Assembly (NCBI GenBank): GCA_021404565.1
Contig: JAAWWF010000003.1
Span: 310,001 to 374,000 of the forward strand
Direction of reading: 5' to 3'
Length of the DNA: 64,000 nt
Source of the DNA: Roseivirga sp.
GTDB lineage: Bacteria; Bacteroidota; Bacteroidia; Cytophagales; Cyclobacteriaceae
A program made the position numbers and the translations under genes. The notes below the pieces were generated by a model. It was not told the DNA's origin and searched no databases. It was given only the letters and a program-made list of their open reading frames with translations. Positions 44,206 to 52,673 of the stretch are shown here, one piece after another (position 1 is the stretch's first letter; each line of letters begins with the position of its first letter).

Positions 44206-45600
44206 TTAACGCTGGTTTTTTAGGGGAGTCGTGAGGGGAATGATCCAGGGAGCGCTGCCAAAAACAGGTTTGGGTACTGAGGCCAGGTCTGTTTCCGGGT
44301 TGATGATTTCCTGATACTGGCGGCCGTTCAAAGAGGCAAAAGCATTCACATATACTTCTATCTCTATACCCAGCTTATCATGCTCTTCTTTCAGGTGCTG
44401 GGCAAATTCCCAGATCATATAAGGCTTGCCTGCCATTTTATCTTCCTGCCATGATGTTAAATAGGCCCGGGTATTGACCAGACTTGTTATACCGCTTTCT
44501 TTGTTCTTTATATAAAAGGCAGTGTTGCCGGATTTGCTTCTGAGCTTCATATGCCAGGCGTAGCGATGACCTTCCTCTGTCCAATGCACATTACCGGGAA
44601 TGACCAGATGCCTGAAGGGTAGGAGTATTTGTATGCCGACAAATAACGCCAATGACCAGAGGATCAGCTTTTGCTTTTTAGCTCCAGGAAGACTGAAGCT
44701 TTGTAAACCTTTCAGCGGGGTATCTGCTTCATTAAGACCGGCTTTTGAGAGCAGTGGCCTGGGCCAGTCGGGTGGGAAAAAGAGCGTGGTTGATGCAATC
44801 ATAAACCATGGGAAAATGCCTATGCTGAAGAGTTGAGCATTCATAAGGTGGAAGATGCAAATGATGACAAAGCCCCATTTACGTGTACGTTTGAAAAGTA
44901 AGATAGGAACTACAGCCAGGTCCAGAATCAAACCGGAATAGGACATGATCATGATCATCCATTCTTCGGTAAAGTATTTTCCGATCAGAGGAAAGTCCAC
45001 ATCCCCCAGTAGCCATCTTTTAAGTGGATAACCCCGTAGCCAGTCAGGATTGATTTTGGCGATTCCTCCAAAGAAGTAAGGCACACCAATAAGAAAGCGC
45101 ACGAGCCAAAGGCTCCATGCCGGAGCGTAATCCGTACTTTTCTTTTTAAAAATGACTGAATCAATAGAAAAACCCCGATGAGCAGGCAGAAAAATGAGTA
45201 CTAAGCTCACCAGTATGACCAGGTAGAAGTGATTGAGGTAACGTGCCTGCTCCAGTAAATAGGTATAGCTGAAAAGCAGGAAAAACAGTACTGTGCTGAT
45301 ACGGTATAGGAAACCGAGGAAAATAAACAGTGCCAATACTCCCAATGCTCCCCAGACGATGTACATACCGTCTCCCGGCAGGGGCTGAAAATTAAAGGGC
45401 CAGTAGCTGAAGTTGAATCGTGGGGCAATCCAGTACCTTTCAATCCAGTCGTATTTAAAATAGCGGGTCACCTCCCAGAACATGATCCCCCCGAACATAA
45501 GCCTGAAGAGTATCAGGGTAGCATTGTCTATCGGGGCAAAAAGCTTTTGCCACTTTGCCGGTCCTGAGAATTCGCTGAGCTCTGCGGTGGAAGGTTTCAC
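44206..45600 (-). CDS. HTTM domain protein (vitamin-K-dependent gamma-carboxylase-like)
   Basis: 464 residues: several membrane helices (about 27-43, 80-98, 103-119, 125-140, 165-180, 205-225, 235-250, 310-325) and a periplasmic C-terminal domain. Features of the horizontally transferred transmembrane family related to eukaryotic gamma-glutamyl carboxylase: LFRLMFGGIMFWEV, a long first loop, and PYFFGGIAKINPDWLRG, where Lys182 falls at the site of the human catalytic Lys218. It may use reduced menaquinone. The M20 gene ends 3 bp upstream on the same strand. Enzymatic activity of bacterial members is mostly untested. Confidence 0.83.
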   Translation of the reverse strand: MKPSTAELSEFSGPAKWQKLFAPIDNATLILFRLMFGGIMFWEVTRYFKYDWIERYWIAPRFNFSYWPFNFQPLPGDGMYIVWGALGVLALFIFLGFLYRISTVLFFLLFSYTYLLEQARYLNHFYLVILVSLVLIFLPAHRGFSIDSVIFKKKSTDYAPAWSLWLVRFLIGVPYFFGGIAKINPDWLRGYPLKRWLLGDVDFPLIGKYFTEEWMIMIMSYSGLILDLAVVPILLFKRTRKWGFVIICIFHLMNAQLFSIGIFPWFMIASTTLFFPPDWPRPLLSKAGLNEADTPLKGLQSFSLPGAKKQKLILWSLALFVGIQILLPFRHLVIPGNVHWTEEGHRYAWHMKLRSKSGNTAFYIKNKESGITSLVNTRAYLTSWQEDKMAGKPYMIWEFAQHLKEEHDKLGIEIEVYVNAFASLNGRQYQEIINPETDLASVPKPVFGSAPWIIPLTTPLKNQR

Positions 45601-45603
45601 AGT

Positions 45604-47031
45604 TTATTTACGATAGTCCAGTGGTGGTTTACGGTCACCTACCAGTGCTTCATAAACAAAATTTTTGCCTTGTCTTCTGATCAGTTCTGCCTTGGCTTTT
45701 TTGGTTACTGAAGGATCGTTGAAGATATCAATGGCTGTCAGGGTCAGGGTCTTGGCCGCTACCATCATACCATTGATGCCAATGTCGGTACCCCCGGCTG
45801 CTACTGCCTGCCATGTGTGGGCAGATGTACCGGGCACCCAGGTGGCAGCACTCATGCCTGCAGTAGGCACGAGCCAGCTCACGTCTCCTACATCGGTGGA
45901 GCCTCCCGTGCCTTTTTCTCTTACTACAAACTCTTCAATCTTCTGAGCGTCTTCCAGCGATACATCTATGGAGTAGGTGTCCAGAATTTTTCTGGCAAAC
46001 TCAGTATCGGCAGTACTGTATTCTACTCCGCCTACTTTTACCAGGTTAGTGTGCATTAGTCTGGCAAGGGTTTCATTGGGCAGTACATTATAGAGGCCAT
46101 GGATTACCTCATATTCCATCTCGGTATGGGTACCCAAGGCTGCTCCTTCGGCTGCTTTTACTACTTTTTCAAAAATGGCCTTTACATTGGCCACATCGGG
46201 GTTACGCACATAATAAAAGGCCTCGGCAAAGGCAGGCACTACATTGGGTGCTTCACCACCACGGGTGATCACGTAGTGAATCCGGGTTTCCTGAGGCACA
46301 TGCTCTCTCAGCAGGTTTACCATATAATTCATGGCTTCTACACCATCCAGGGCTGATCGTCCTCGTTCGGGTGAAGCAGCAGCATGTGAAGCTTCACCAT
46401 AAAACCTGAACTTAGCCGATTTATTGGCGAGTGATGAGGTAGCACCTGCTGCATTACGGCTTCCGGGGTGCCAGTGAAGTACTGCATCCACATCGTCAAG
46501 TAATCCTGCACGGGCCATATATACTTTACCGGCACCACCTTCTTCAGCGGGTGTGCCATAAACTCTTACCGTTCCCTGCTTTCCGGTAGCGGCCAGCCAG
46601 TCTTTTACAGAAATACCCGCAGCGGTTGAAGCTGTACCAAACAGGTGATGGCCACAGGCATGTCCGGCTCCACCATCTACTACAGCATCTTTGTAAGGAA
46701 CTGCCTTTTGCGACACTCCCGGCAGGGCATCAAATTCGGCCAAAATGGCAATGACAGGTGCTCCTGAGCCATATTCGGCTACAAAAGCAGTGGGGATGTC
46801 GGCCACCCCGGCAGTGATATTAAAACCAGCATCTTTCAGTGTTTTTTGTAAGAGTGCCGAACTGTTTTCTTCCAGGTAACCCAGCTCAGGATTGCTCCAG
46901 ATTTGTTTGGCAATGGCTGCATACTCGTCCTTCTTACCATCGAGTTTGCTAAGCACATCTTTCTCTTTTTTCTGGGCATTGAGGGTGGTGGTCAATACCA
47001 GTAAAACCAACAGGGCTGTAATTCTTTTCAT
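45604..47031 (-). CDS. Exported M20 amidohydrolase (AbgB-like), copy 1
   Basis: ATG 47031 starts a signal peptide ending in LNAQ. The 475-residue enzyme shows the M20D pattern: AEFDALPGVSQ, GAGHACGHHLFGTAS with metal Cys126 and His128, TPAEEGGAGK with the catalytic Glu pair, HWHPGSRNAAG, and the dimerisation/His region EASHAAASPERGRSALDG; GGSTDVGDVSW near the end. It is like AbgB, which splits p-aminobenzoyl-glutamate or other N-acyl amino acids, but here is periplasmic. It lies 3 bp from the HTTM gene, its likely operon partner. A paralogue is at 58094-59539. Confidence 0.92.
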   Translation of the reverse strand: MKRITALLVLLVLTTTLNAQKKEKDVLSKLDGKKDEYAAIAKQIWSNPELGYLEENSSALLQKTLKDAGFNITAGVADIPTAFVAEYGSGAPVIAILAEFDALPGVSQKAVPYKDAVVDGGAGHACGHHLFGTASTAAGISVKDWLAATGKQGTVRVYGTPAEEGGAGKVYMARAGLLDDVDAVLHWHPGSRNAAGATSSLANKSAKFRFYGEASHAAASPERGRSALDGVEAMNYMVNLLREHVPQETRIHYVITRGGEAPNVVPAFAEAFYYVRNPDVANVKAIFEKVVKAAEGAALGTHTEMEYEVIHGLYNVLPNETLARLMHTNLVKVGGVEYSTADTEFARKILDTYSIDVSLEDAQKIEEFVVREKGTGGSTDVGDVSWLVPTAGMSAATWVPGTSAHTWQAVAAGGTDIGINGMMVAAKTLTLTAIDIFNDPSVTKKAKAELIRRQGKNFVYEALVGDRKPPLDYRK

Positions 47032-47202
47032 AATCAATAAGGTTGTGTAACAAGATAGAAAGAAAGGGGGGAGTTGAAAACCTCCGTTCTTCCTTAATAT
47101 AGGCGGTATTTATTCAGATCCTTATGACGGATGACTTCCGAGGTAATAGGGACTTCCGAAGCAAGGTTTAAAATTACGGCTGATTAATCCCTAAGCCTGA
47201 GC

Positions 47203-48300
47203 TCATTCCTGAATGGCAATACCCACATAAGAATCGGCTGTGCCATAGTATAAGTGCCATTTATCTTTAAAAAACACGATTCCCTCAATAAAGGTGCTAC
47301 CTGCTGCATATTGACCGGTAACCTCATGCGGCAGGTCGGGGCAGATAAATGGCTGATCCATTCTTTTCAGCAGTTTTTCAGGATTGTCTTTGTCAAAGAG
47401 TGCCTGCCCACCACAATAGGTGCCTTTGGCAATGTTCGGGTCAGCCAGTTCGCCTTCGTCATTTTTGCCATTGTAAAACAACAGAATGCCATCTTCAGTT
47501 AGGATGGCAGGTGGCCCGGGTTCGGTGAGGAAACTATCGAACTTGCCCGTCCTCAGTGGCATAACGATCAGGAGTTCACCGTTTTCATCCTCCAGGGGTG
47601 TCCAGTCGATCAGGTTTTCTGACCAGGCCAGCTTGGCCCCTCTTTCGCCAAAGTACATCCAGTACTTGCCATTGATTTTGGTGGCTATGAGCTTATCGCC
47701 TTCCTGCCGGGTAACGATGCTGCCGGACTTACTCCAGGTATCGAGGAACTTTCCATTCGATGCAAATTCAAAAGCAGGGCCTTCTTTGCTCCAGTGAATG
47801 AGATCTGTGCTCGATGCGATACTCAACCTGGCCGTTTTCTGGTCCCAGCTGGTATAAGTCATGATATAATGCCCGTCTTCTGTTTCAACCACCCTGGGGT
47901 CTTCACAGCCACCGGGATAGTCCCACTGTACATGCAGGGTGGAATCAGGGTACAGCACAGGTTCAGGGTGCTTTGTGAAATTAAGTCCGTCAACGCTCCA
48001 GGCCAGGCCGATGCGCGAGGTGCGACCACCGAGGTAGGCTTTAGGGTTGTCTTCTGCTCTGAAGAGCATAAAGACGGTATCATTCCTTACCACGGCAGCA
48101 GGATTGAAGACATCGGCCTTTTGCCAGCGAACCGGTCCGTTGGTATTCGGATCGTGAAAAACAAAGGCAGAATCTGCCTGGAGAATGGGGTTTTGAGCCG
48201 GCTTGACAAAACCGGTAATCCAGGGTTCTGTTTGCTGGCTACATGAGCAGATTATTAAAAGAAGGAGAGTCGGTAGGGTGGCCTTTGATCGCTTATTCAT
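47203..48300 (-). CDS. GH130-family glycoside phosphorylase/hydrolase, predicted lipoprotein
   Basis: 365 residues. Five-bladed-propeller glycosidase fold with GH130 marks: RWQKADVFNPAAVV, MLFRAED, SRIGLAWSVDGLNF, GGCEDPRVV (130-138, containing the catalytic Asp region), YWMYFGERG and YYGTADSYVGIA at the end. These act on beta-mannosides, mostly by phosphorolysis. The N-terminus has a lipobox-like IICSC, so the protein may be lipid-anchored in the envelope. That would favour hydrolysis over phosphorolysis. No polysaccharide-utilisation neighbours are present. Confidence 0.85.
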   Translation of the reverse strand: MNKRSKATLPTLLLLIICSCSQQTEPWITGFVKPAQNPILQADSAFVFHDPNTNGPVRWQKADVFNPAAVVRNDTVFMLFRAEDNPKAYLGGRTSRIGLAWSVDGLNFTKHPEPVLYPDSTLHVQWDYPGGCEDPRVVETEDGHYIMTYTSWDQKTARLSIASSTDLIHWSKEGPAFEFASNGKFLDTWSKSGSIVTRQEGDKLIATKINGKYWMYFGERGAKLAWSENLIDWTPLEDENGELLIVMPLRTGKFDSFLTEPGPPAILTEDGILLFYNGKNDEGELADPNIAKGTYCGGQALFDKDNPEKLLKRMDQPFICPDLPHEVTGQYAAGSTFIEGIVFFKDKWHLYYGTADSYVGIAIQE

Positions 48301-48362
48301 ATAAGAAAGTTATCACAAATAGGCCGGCTTTCCATCCATGCCGCCTTAGTTGTCCGAATGGC

Positions 48363-48524
48363 CTAAGGGTTCTCCCTTGACCTATTCAGTTTTTCCAGTT
48401 TTTCATTGATGACCTCCAGGCCTTTGATGATTTCATTGAAGCCTGTTTTGAGGATATAAATTACCGATCCGAGAAATACCAGGATGGCGCATAAAACGAT
48501 AAAAGTCAGGGTAGGGTACATCAT
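48363..48524 (-). CDS. Small single-helix membrane protein
   Basis: 53 residues from ATG 48524 (or the adjacent ATG 48521). One membrane helix (TLTFIVLCAILVFLGSVIYIL) is followed by a short amphipathic coiled-coil-like helix (FNEIIKGLEVINEKLEKLN). It begins 16 bp after the RidA-like gene and is probably cotranscribed. No family known. Confidence 0.5.
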   Translation of the reverse strand: MMYPTLTFIVLCAILVFLGSVIYILKTGFNEIIKGLEVINEKLEKLNRSRENP

Positions 48525-48540
48525 GTGAGATTTTGTTTTT

Positions 48541-48996
48541 CTATTCAGGTATGTAAGCAATACATTCTATTTCTACTCTGGCACCTAGCGCGAGACCATT
48601 AGCCCCAAAGGCACTTCTGGCGGGTTTCTTTCCTGGAAAATACTGCTTGTAAATTTCATTGAACTGAGCCCATTCTCGAATGTCGGCCATCATGATGGTG
48701 AGCTTTATTGCATGGTCGAAGGAACTGCCATTGGCCTCAAGTACCTTCTGGATGTTTTTCATTGTTTGGTGAGCCTCTGCTTCGATGCCTCCGGGTGCCA
48801 GCTCAAGTGTGCCGGGGATATTACCGATCTGTCCTGAGAGGTACATCGTATTGTCGACAATGACAGCATCTGAGAAGGGAAGCCCCAGGGCCTCCATTTC
48901 TTCTGAAAGATAGTGTGTCACTTTGGTCTTTTCAGGGGGAGAGCAAGAGGCTAAAACCAGCATTGAGAGGAGGGAGGAGAGCAGTAGTTTCTTCAT
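48541..48996 (-). CDS. RidA/YjgF-family protein with lipoprotein signal
   Basis: 151 residues. The RidA fold is clear: YLSGQIGNIPGT, ETE-like helix QTMKNIQKVLEANGSSF, KLTIMMADIREWAQFNEIYKQYF, and the catalytic Arg127 in KPARSAFGANGLALGARVEI. RidA enzymes deaminate reactive enamines and imines, normally in the cytosol. This one starts with a lipoprotein signal, lipobox LASC (Cys18), so it should sit in the envelope, which is unusual for the family. The next gene downstream encodes a tiny membrane protein. Confidence 0.9.
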   Translation of the reverse strand: MKKLLLSSLLSMLVLASCSPPEKTKVTHYLSEEMEALGLPFSDAVIVDNTMYLSGQIGNIPGTLELAPGGIEAEAHQTMKNIQKVLEANGSSFDHAIKLTIMMADIREWAQFNEIYKQYFPGKKPARSAFGANGLALGARVEIECIAYIPE

Positions 48997-49191
48997 AGTT
49001 GCAATTCAGTTTAAGACAATTTAAGGAAAACAATCTGTGAACCCCATCTACGGTTCGTAGAGCTGACTTCAGTTCATAGCCGAAAAATAGGCAGTTCAGG
49101 GTTTTTCGTGCTGCCGGACTGGATTTTTATCAAACAGAGCCAATAGATTGATCCCTTGAAGATCATCGATCCACACTAACGAAAACCGAAA

Positions 49192-49575
49192 ATGATAAAC
49201 TCAAGAGGAATAAATTTCATAATGACCCTCGTGCTTTTCATAGCCATGGTCAGCTGTAAATCTGAAAAATCGGGAAACACCAAAGCCTTTGACCCACTGG
49301 GGGACTGGGAGTATAAGGTAACAACTGATGTAAGCTATGGAGTGATTACCATTGGAGGTAAGAAGGACGCTTATACCGGATCCATGACTACAGAGGTTTT
49401 TGGTACACTGGAAATAAAAGCGCTGAAGATTGAGGGCACTACTCTGACCGGGGATCTGGATGTGGGAGGTACTCCTGCGACCATTGAATGCGAATTTGAT
49501 GGTGAGGAGATTTCGGGCGCTGTTATTGCCGGGTCAGATAAATTTCCATTTGTAGGGCAAAGGGCGGAGAAGTAG
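49192..49575 (+). CDS. Hypothetical small lipoprotein
   Basis: 127 residues. Lipobox MVSC (Cys22) after a hydrophobic signal; the mature part is beta-rich (DWEYKVTTDVSYGVITIGG, GTLEIKALKIEGTTLTGDLD, ATIECEFDGEEISGAVIAG) and reads like a small beta barrel or sandwich with lipocalin-like strand pairs. No family recognised. Single gene, convergent with the GT2 gene. Confidence 0.65.
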   Translation: MINSRGINFIMTLVLFIAMVSCKSEKSGNTKAFDPLGDWEYKVTTDVSYGVITIGGKKDAYTGSMTTEVFGTLEIKALKIEGTTLTGDLDVGGTPATIECEFDGEEISGAVIAGSDKFPFVGQRAEK

Positions 49576-49641
49576 TCTTGAGTATCACAGGGCAGTTTCT
49601 CTTCAGAGTTTTCGGAGAATAACTCTGAGGGAGTTGGGAGA

Positions 49642-50664
49642 TTATAGAAAAAACCAGTAATCCTGTACCGGGTACTTACCCCATTTGCCAAGGGTGTAGG
49701 TTATTTCTTCCCGGCCATCGGGTGAAGCTACAACCGTGATGATCTGAGGATTTTCGAGCTCTTTTACCACCTTGTAGTGCTCCATGCGAATACCATAGAC
49801 GTCCTTGCCGATCTTATTTTCATTGTCACAGACCCAGTGAAAAGACTGTTGGTTTGCTATAAGCAGTTTTGCCATGTCTTTGCCGTTACGGCCAGCTCCC
49901 CATAGTACCAGTGGCCTGGGCTCTTCTCTATCGATTTTCAGGAAGTAGCGAAGCTTGAGTTCGAAATAACGGTTGTCTTTGTATACCTCCCATGTGCGGG
50001 AAATGCGCTCTGTGCGATCACGCCAGAAATGCAGGACCTTGTCAATACCTACTACTTTGAGTCCCGCCTGATAGAAGCGAAAACAGAGATCATAATCTTC
50101 TGGGTAGACCTCAGGCTCAAAAGCGCCCACCTTGTCAAAGTCGTCCTTGTGAATCAGCCAGCAATGGGAAGGTATAACACATTCGCGGTAAATCTGCTCA
50201 TAGTGACTGCTGGTGCGGGCCAGCTCGTTCAGCCATCGATCGTAGCGAAGAAAGCCGTCACCTACCTGCCCGTCATCTACAAAATGCTGTGTACCTCCGG
50301 CCACGATAGTGCCTTTATCATGCTCCTTCCACTCATCCAGCATCACCTGTAATTTATAATCAGGCATTTTATCGTCCGAGTCCATGCGATTGATCAGCTC
50401 TCCATTGATATGTGGGTAGCCTTCTTTAAGCGTGGGAATGAGCGATGATCTTTTGCTATGGAATACCCTGATCCGGGTGTCCTTCTTTCCGTAAGCTTCA
50501 AGTATTTGGGGGCTATCGTCTGAGGAGTGATCGTTAACGGCAATGAGTTCCCAGTTCTCATAGGTTTGGTTGATAATAGAATCCAGGCATGCAGGCAGAT
50601 ACGGAGCCGTATCTTTGGCCGCCATGATAATGGAGATTAAGGGATTTTGGGACACCTCGGGCAT
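49642..50664 (-). CDS. Family 2 glycosyltransferase with C-terminal Rossmann-like extension
   Basis: Start at ATG 50664 (MPEVSQNPLISIIMAAKD), where the GT-A fold begins; 340 residues. GT2 marks: ISIIMAAKDTAPYLPACLDSI, LIAVNDHSSDDS, and the metal-binding INRMDSDDK (Asp95/97/98). After about residue 245 comes PLVLWGAGRNGKDMAKLL with a Gly-rich nucleotide-binding-type loop, a second domain often seen in sugar-modifying fusions. It transfers a sugar from a nucleotide donor; the acceptor is unknown and there is no polysaccharide cluster around it. Confidence 0.88.
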   Translation of the reverse strand: MPEVSQNPLISIIMAAKDTAPYLPACLDSIINQTYENWELIAVNDHSSDDSPQILEAYGKKDTRIRVFHSKRSSLIPTLKEGYPHINGELINRMDSDDKMPDYKLQVMLDEWKEHDKGTIVAGGTQHFVDDGQVGDGFLRYDRWLNELARTSSHYEQIYRECVIPSHCWLIHKDDFDKVGAFEPEVYPEDYDLCFRFYQAGLKVVGIDKVLHFWRDRTERISRTWEVYKDNRYFELKLRYFLKIDREEPRPLVLWGAGRNGKDMAKLLIANQQSFHWVCDNENKIGKDVYGIRMEHYKVVKELENPQIITVVASPDGREEITYTLGKWGKYPVQDYWFFL

Positions 50665-51128
50665 TGTTTGTGCGCTGAGTTGCAAGTAAACTAAAATTCA
50701 ATAAACCCATTGTGGTTTGGTGTTTACCTAATCAGTAAGTATTTCTCGAGAATTATTAATATAGACTTCTTTTCCATTCATTATTGGTAGTTGCTAAGCT
50801 TGAAAACCCTGTCTCCAGAACCTGGTTTGTCGCTTTTTGCTGCCAAAAAGGACCAAACCGTGCCGGCCGTACTTAGGTACTAAGGCAGGCAGGAACCTTC
50901 TCCGAAAATACCAAATCCATTTTGGTTTTTACCCGCATGGCCCTCGCGTGCCAAATCCAATCAACTTGTATTTCGCTCTATTTTCGGTTTGGCCACCCTC
51001 CTAAGCGTATAGGGATGTATAGGTCATAAAGCTACAGCGCATTCAAAACAATCACCTCCTCCCTCATCTTTGCCGGTTGATCCCGCTCCCAAGACGGGCT
51101 CTGAGGCCAGGGCTGATTCATAATCACT

Positions 51129-51161
51129 ATTCGTCTGACCACTCTAAGTGGTCGGATGAAT
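51129..51161. other. Long 15-bp-stem hairpin, tri-nucleotide loop
   Basis: ATTCGTCTGACCACT - CTA - AGTGGTCGGATGAAT pairs along all 15 positions (two G-T pairs). No T run follows on either strand, so it is not a classical terminator. It could be part of a transcript end, a structured RNA or a mobile-element remnant. Confidence 0.5.
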
Positions 51162-51180
51162 GCGGCTGTTGGAGGGGTAA

Positions 51181-51218
51181 GTAAAAATGAAGGGAAGCCG
51201 GCTTCTCCGGACTTCCCT
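51181..51218 (-). terminator. Terminator of the 51.3-53.1 kb operon
   Basis: AGGGAAG-CCGG-loop-CCGG-A-CTTCCCT (51191-51218) forms an 11-bp stem with one bulge. Read on the minus strand it is followed by TCATTTTTAC, a short T run, 74 bp after the stop of the minus-strand lipoprotein gene. Confidence 0.55.
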
Positions 51219-51291
51219 ATGGTTCCTCAACCATATAGTCTTAGTACTTTGGGTCTGTTGAGGTACCGGTGCATAGTGGGTCTGTTATACA

Positions 51292-52434
51292 CTATTGTAT
51301 TATTTTTCTTACTATCACTTCGTTATCCAATACCACATTGGTACTCCAGATAAACTGGGCGTCATTGCCGGTGGCATCAAAGATGTCGGTGAAATTCGTA
51401 TAGGCTGATTTGTTATCTACTCCTATGGTATTGTTGGTGTAGGTAGTGGCGCTGGGCCAGGCAGAATCATCGAAGGTTTCAGAGGTCCAGTTGGTAGGTA
51501 CAGCCCAGTGGACGGCATAGTAGCTGCCGCCATCATTGCTGTCAGAGTCATCACAATTGGCTGAAAGGCGTTCTGAACCATTTTCACTCAGGCAGGATAA
51601 ATCCTTAACAGGAGCGGTATAGAAGGTCTGTGCCTTCCATGAATCGTCAGTTATATCAATGATATTGCCGGCAGCATCTTTGAAAACCGCCACCATTCCA
51701 CCGTCTCCGGCATGATGGGCAAAACTTCCGCTGGCTTCTGTACCGAGGCCGAGATTTTCTTCCCAGTCTACCAACTTCATGGCTACCGTAAAAGGTCGGT
51801 TCACCTTGAAGCGCACCAGATCAGAGTTGAATTGTGTAAAAGGCACATTGTCTTTGCCCACAGGGGTACCATTGATGTACAGTTCGAAGTAGTTATCTGC
51901 AAAAATGTAAGCGGTGATGACCTCACCATCCGCATCAATTTCTACAATATCAGAACCATCCAGGGCGGCTATTGCGGCTGCGGTGTTGGCATAATTGTTT
52001 CCATTACACGGATTGTGAAGGTCAGAGGCGAAAGGGAAATCGCTATTGTCATAATTGACTGTTGCGGGCATTACCCAGGTATTTCCATCGGTAGAATTGA
52101 CTGTACCCAAACCGGCTGTTCTGCCACAGTCAAACAGATTATTGGTCGTTGTGGTGGCCAGCCCCTGGCTGACGGATCCGGTTCCTGAATAGTCATCAGG
52201 GCTCGATCCCGATCCACCAGTATCGTCCGTGTCAGTATTATCAGCTACATAACCGCTGGGTTGTTCGCAGGCACTGAGGGAAACGGCCGGATTGCCAAGC
52301 CCATCATTGTCAAAGTCCTGGTACCAGGTCCGTTGCTGGCAGTCCGTATCTTCGCTACCACTGCATGCAATGGTAACAGTGAGCACGGTGAGTAGTGCCA
52401 GGCCTTTTAAAAACTTAAATTCTGAGTTAAACAT
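51292..52434 (-). CDS. Acidic lipoprotein with Ca-binding loop and lectin-like region
   Basis: 380 residues. Lipobox TIAC (Cys24). Just after it comes YQDFDNDGLGNP, a thrombospondin-type-3-like calcium loop with Cys residues on either side, then a low-complexity Asp/Ser/Gly/Thr linker (about 67-90). The remaining 290 residues are Asp/Asn/aromatic-rich (YFELYINGTPVGKDNVPF, FTVAMKLVDWEENLG, NWTSETFDDSAWPSA), a pattern like galactose-binding-type jelly rolls. Surface-exposed binding protein is my inference. Last of three same-strand genes with the SHD1-like protein. Confidence 0.75.
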   Translation of the reverse strand: MFNSEFKFLKGLALLTVLTVTIACSGSEDTDCQQRTWYQDFDNDGLGNPAVSLSACEQPSGYVADNTDTDDTGGSGSSPDDYSGTGSVSQGLATTTTNNLFDCGRTAGLGTVNSTDGNTWVMPATVNYDNSDFPFASDLHNPCNGNNYANTAAAIAALDGSDIVEIDADGEVITAYIFADNYFELYINGTPVGKDNVPFTQFNSDLVRFKVNRPFTVAMKLVDWEENLGLGTEASGSFAHHAGDGGMVAVFKDAAGNIIDITDDSWKAQTFYTAPVKDLSCLSENGSERLSANCDDSDSNDGGSYYAVHWAVPTNWTSETFDDSAWPSATTYTNNTIGVDNKSAYTNFTDIFDATGNDAQFIWSTNVVLDNEVIVRKIIQ

Positions 52435-52448
52435 TATTGTTGGTTGTT

Positions 52449-52673
52449 TTATTCTGAAATACTGTTGTCAAGCACAATAGCCGCAGTCGATAATTCTCCT
52501 TCCGGTGCCGGTGTGTAGTACTTTTCAGGCTGAGTTGATTCTAACCGCGGCTCTGACTCCTTAGTCCTGTTTGGGCTATTGAGTGTATCTGGTTGGAGGA
52601 GAAAGGTGACCAACCCCATGATAAAGGCAATACCCCACGCACAGAGTTCCTTATTTGGTTTAGCTGTTTGCAT
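52449..52673 (-). CDS. Small membrane protein
   Basis: 74 residues from ATG 52673; the frame also offers a TTG three bases earlier. One membrane helix (LCAWGIAFIMGLVTFLL) and then an extracytoplasmic tail rich in Pro, Glu, Ser and Thr. It overlaps the end of the SHD1-like gene by 14 bp and is followed 14 bp later by the lipoprotein gene. No known family; operon position makes it likely real. Confidence 0.6.
   Translation of the reverse strand: MQTAKPNKELCAWGIAFIMGLVTFLLQPDTLNSPNRTKESEPRLESTQPEKYYTPAPEGELSTAAIVLDNSISE

Larger units (their letters stand above)
50665..51291. other. 627-bp gap with hairpins, no gene
   Basis: The stretch between the GT2 start and the end of the lipoprotein operon holds no convincing gene. 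It contains a long hairpin (51129-51161), a terminator-like hairpin (51191-51218) and a small hairpin ATGGTT-CCTC-AACCAT (51219-51234). The left 350 bp shows short repeated words such as CCAAATCCA and ACCAAACC but no ordered structure I can name. Confidence 0.5.

Noticed and set aside
51156-51353. 65-codon plus-strand frame with a hydrophobic run
   Set aside because: It overlaps a hairpin, a terminator and the end of a real minus-strand gene.
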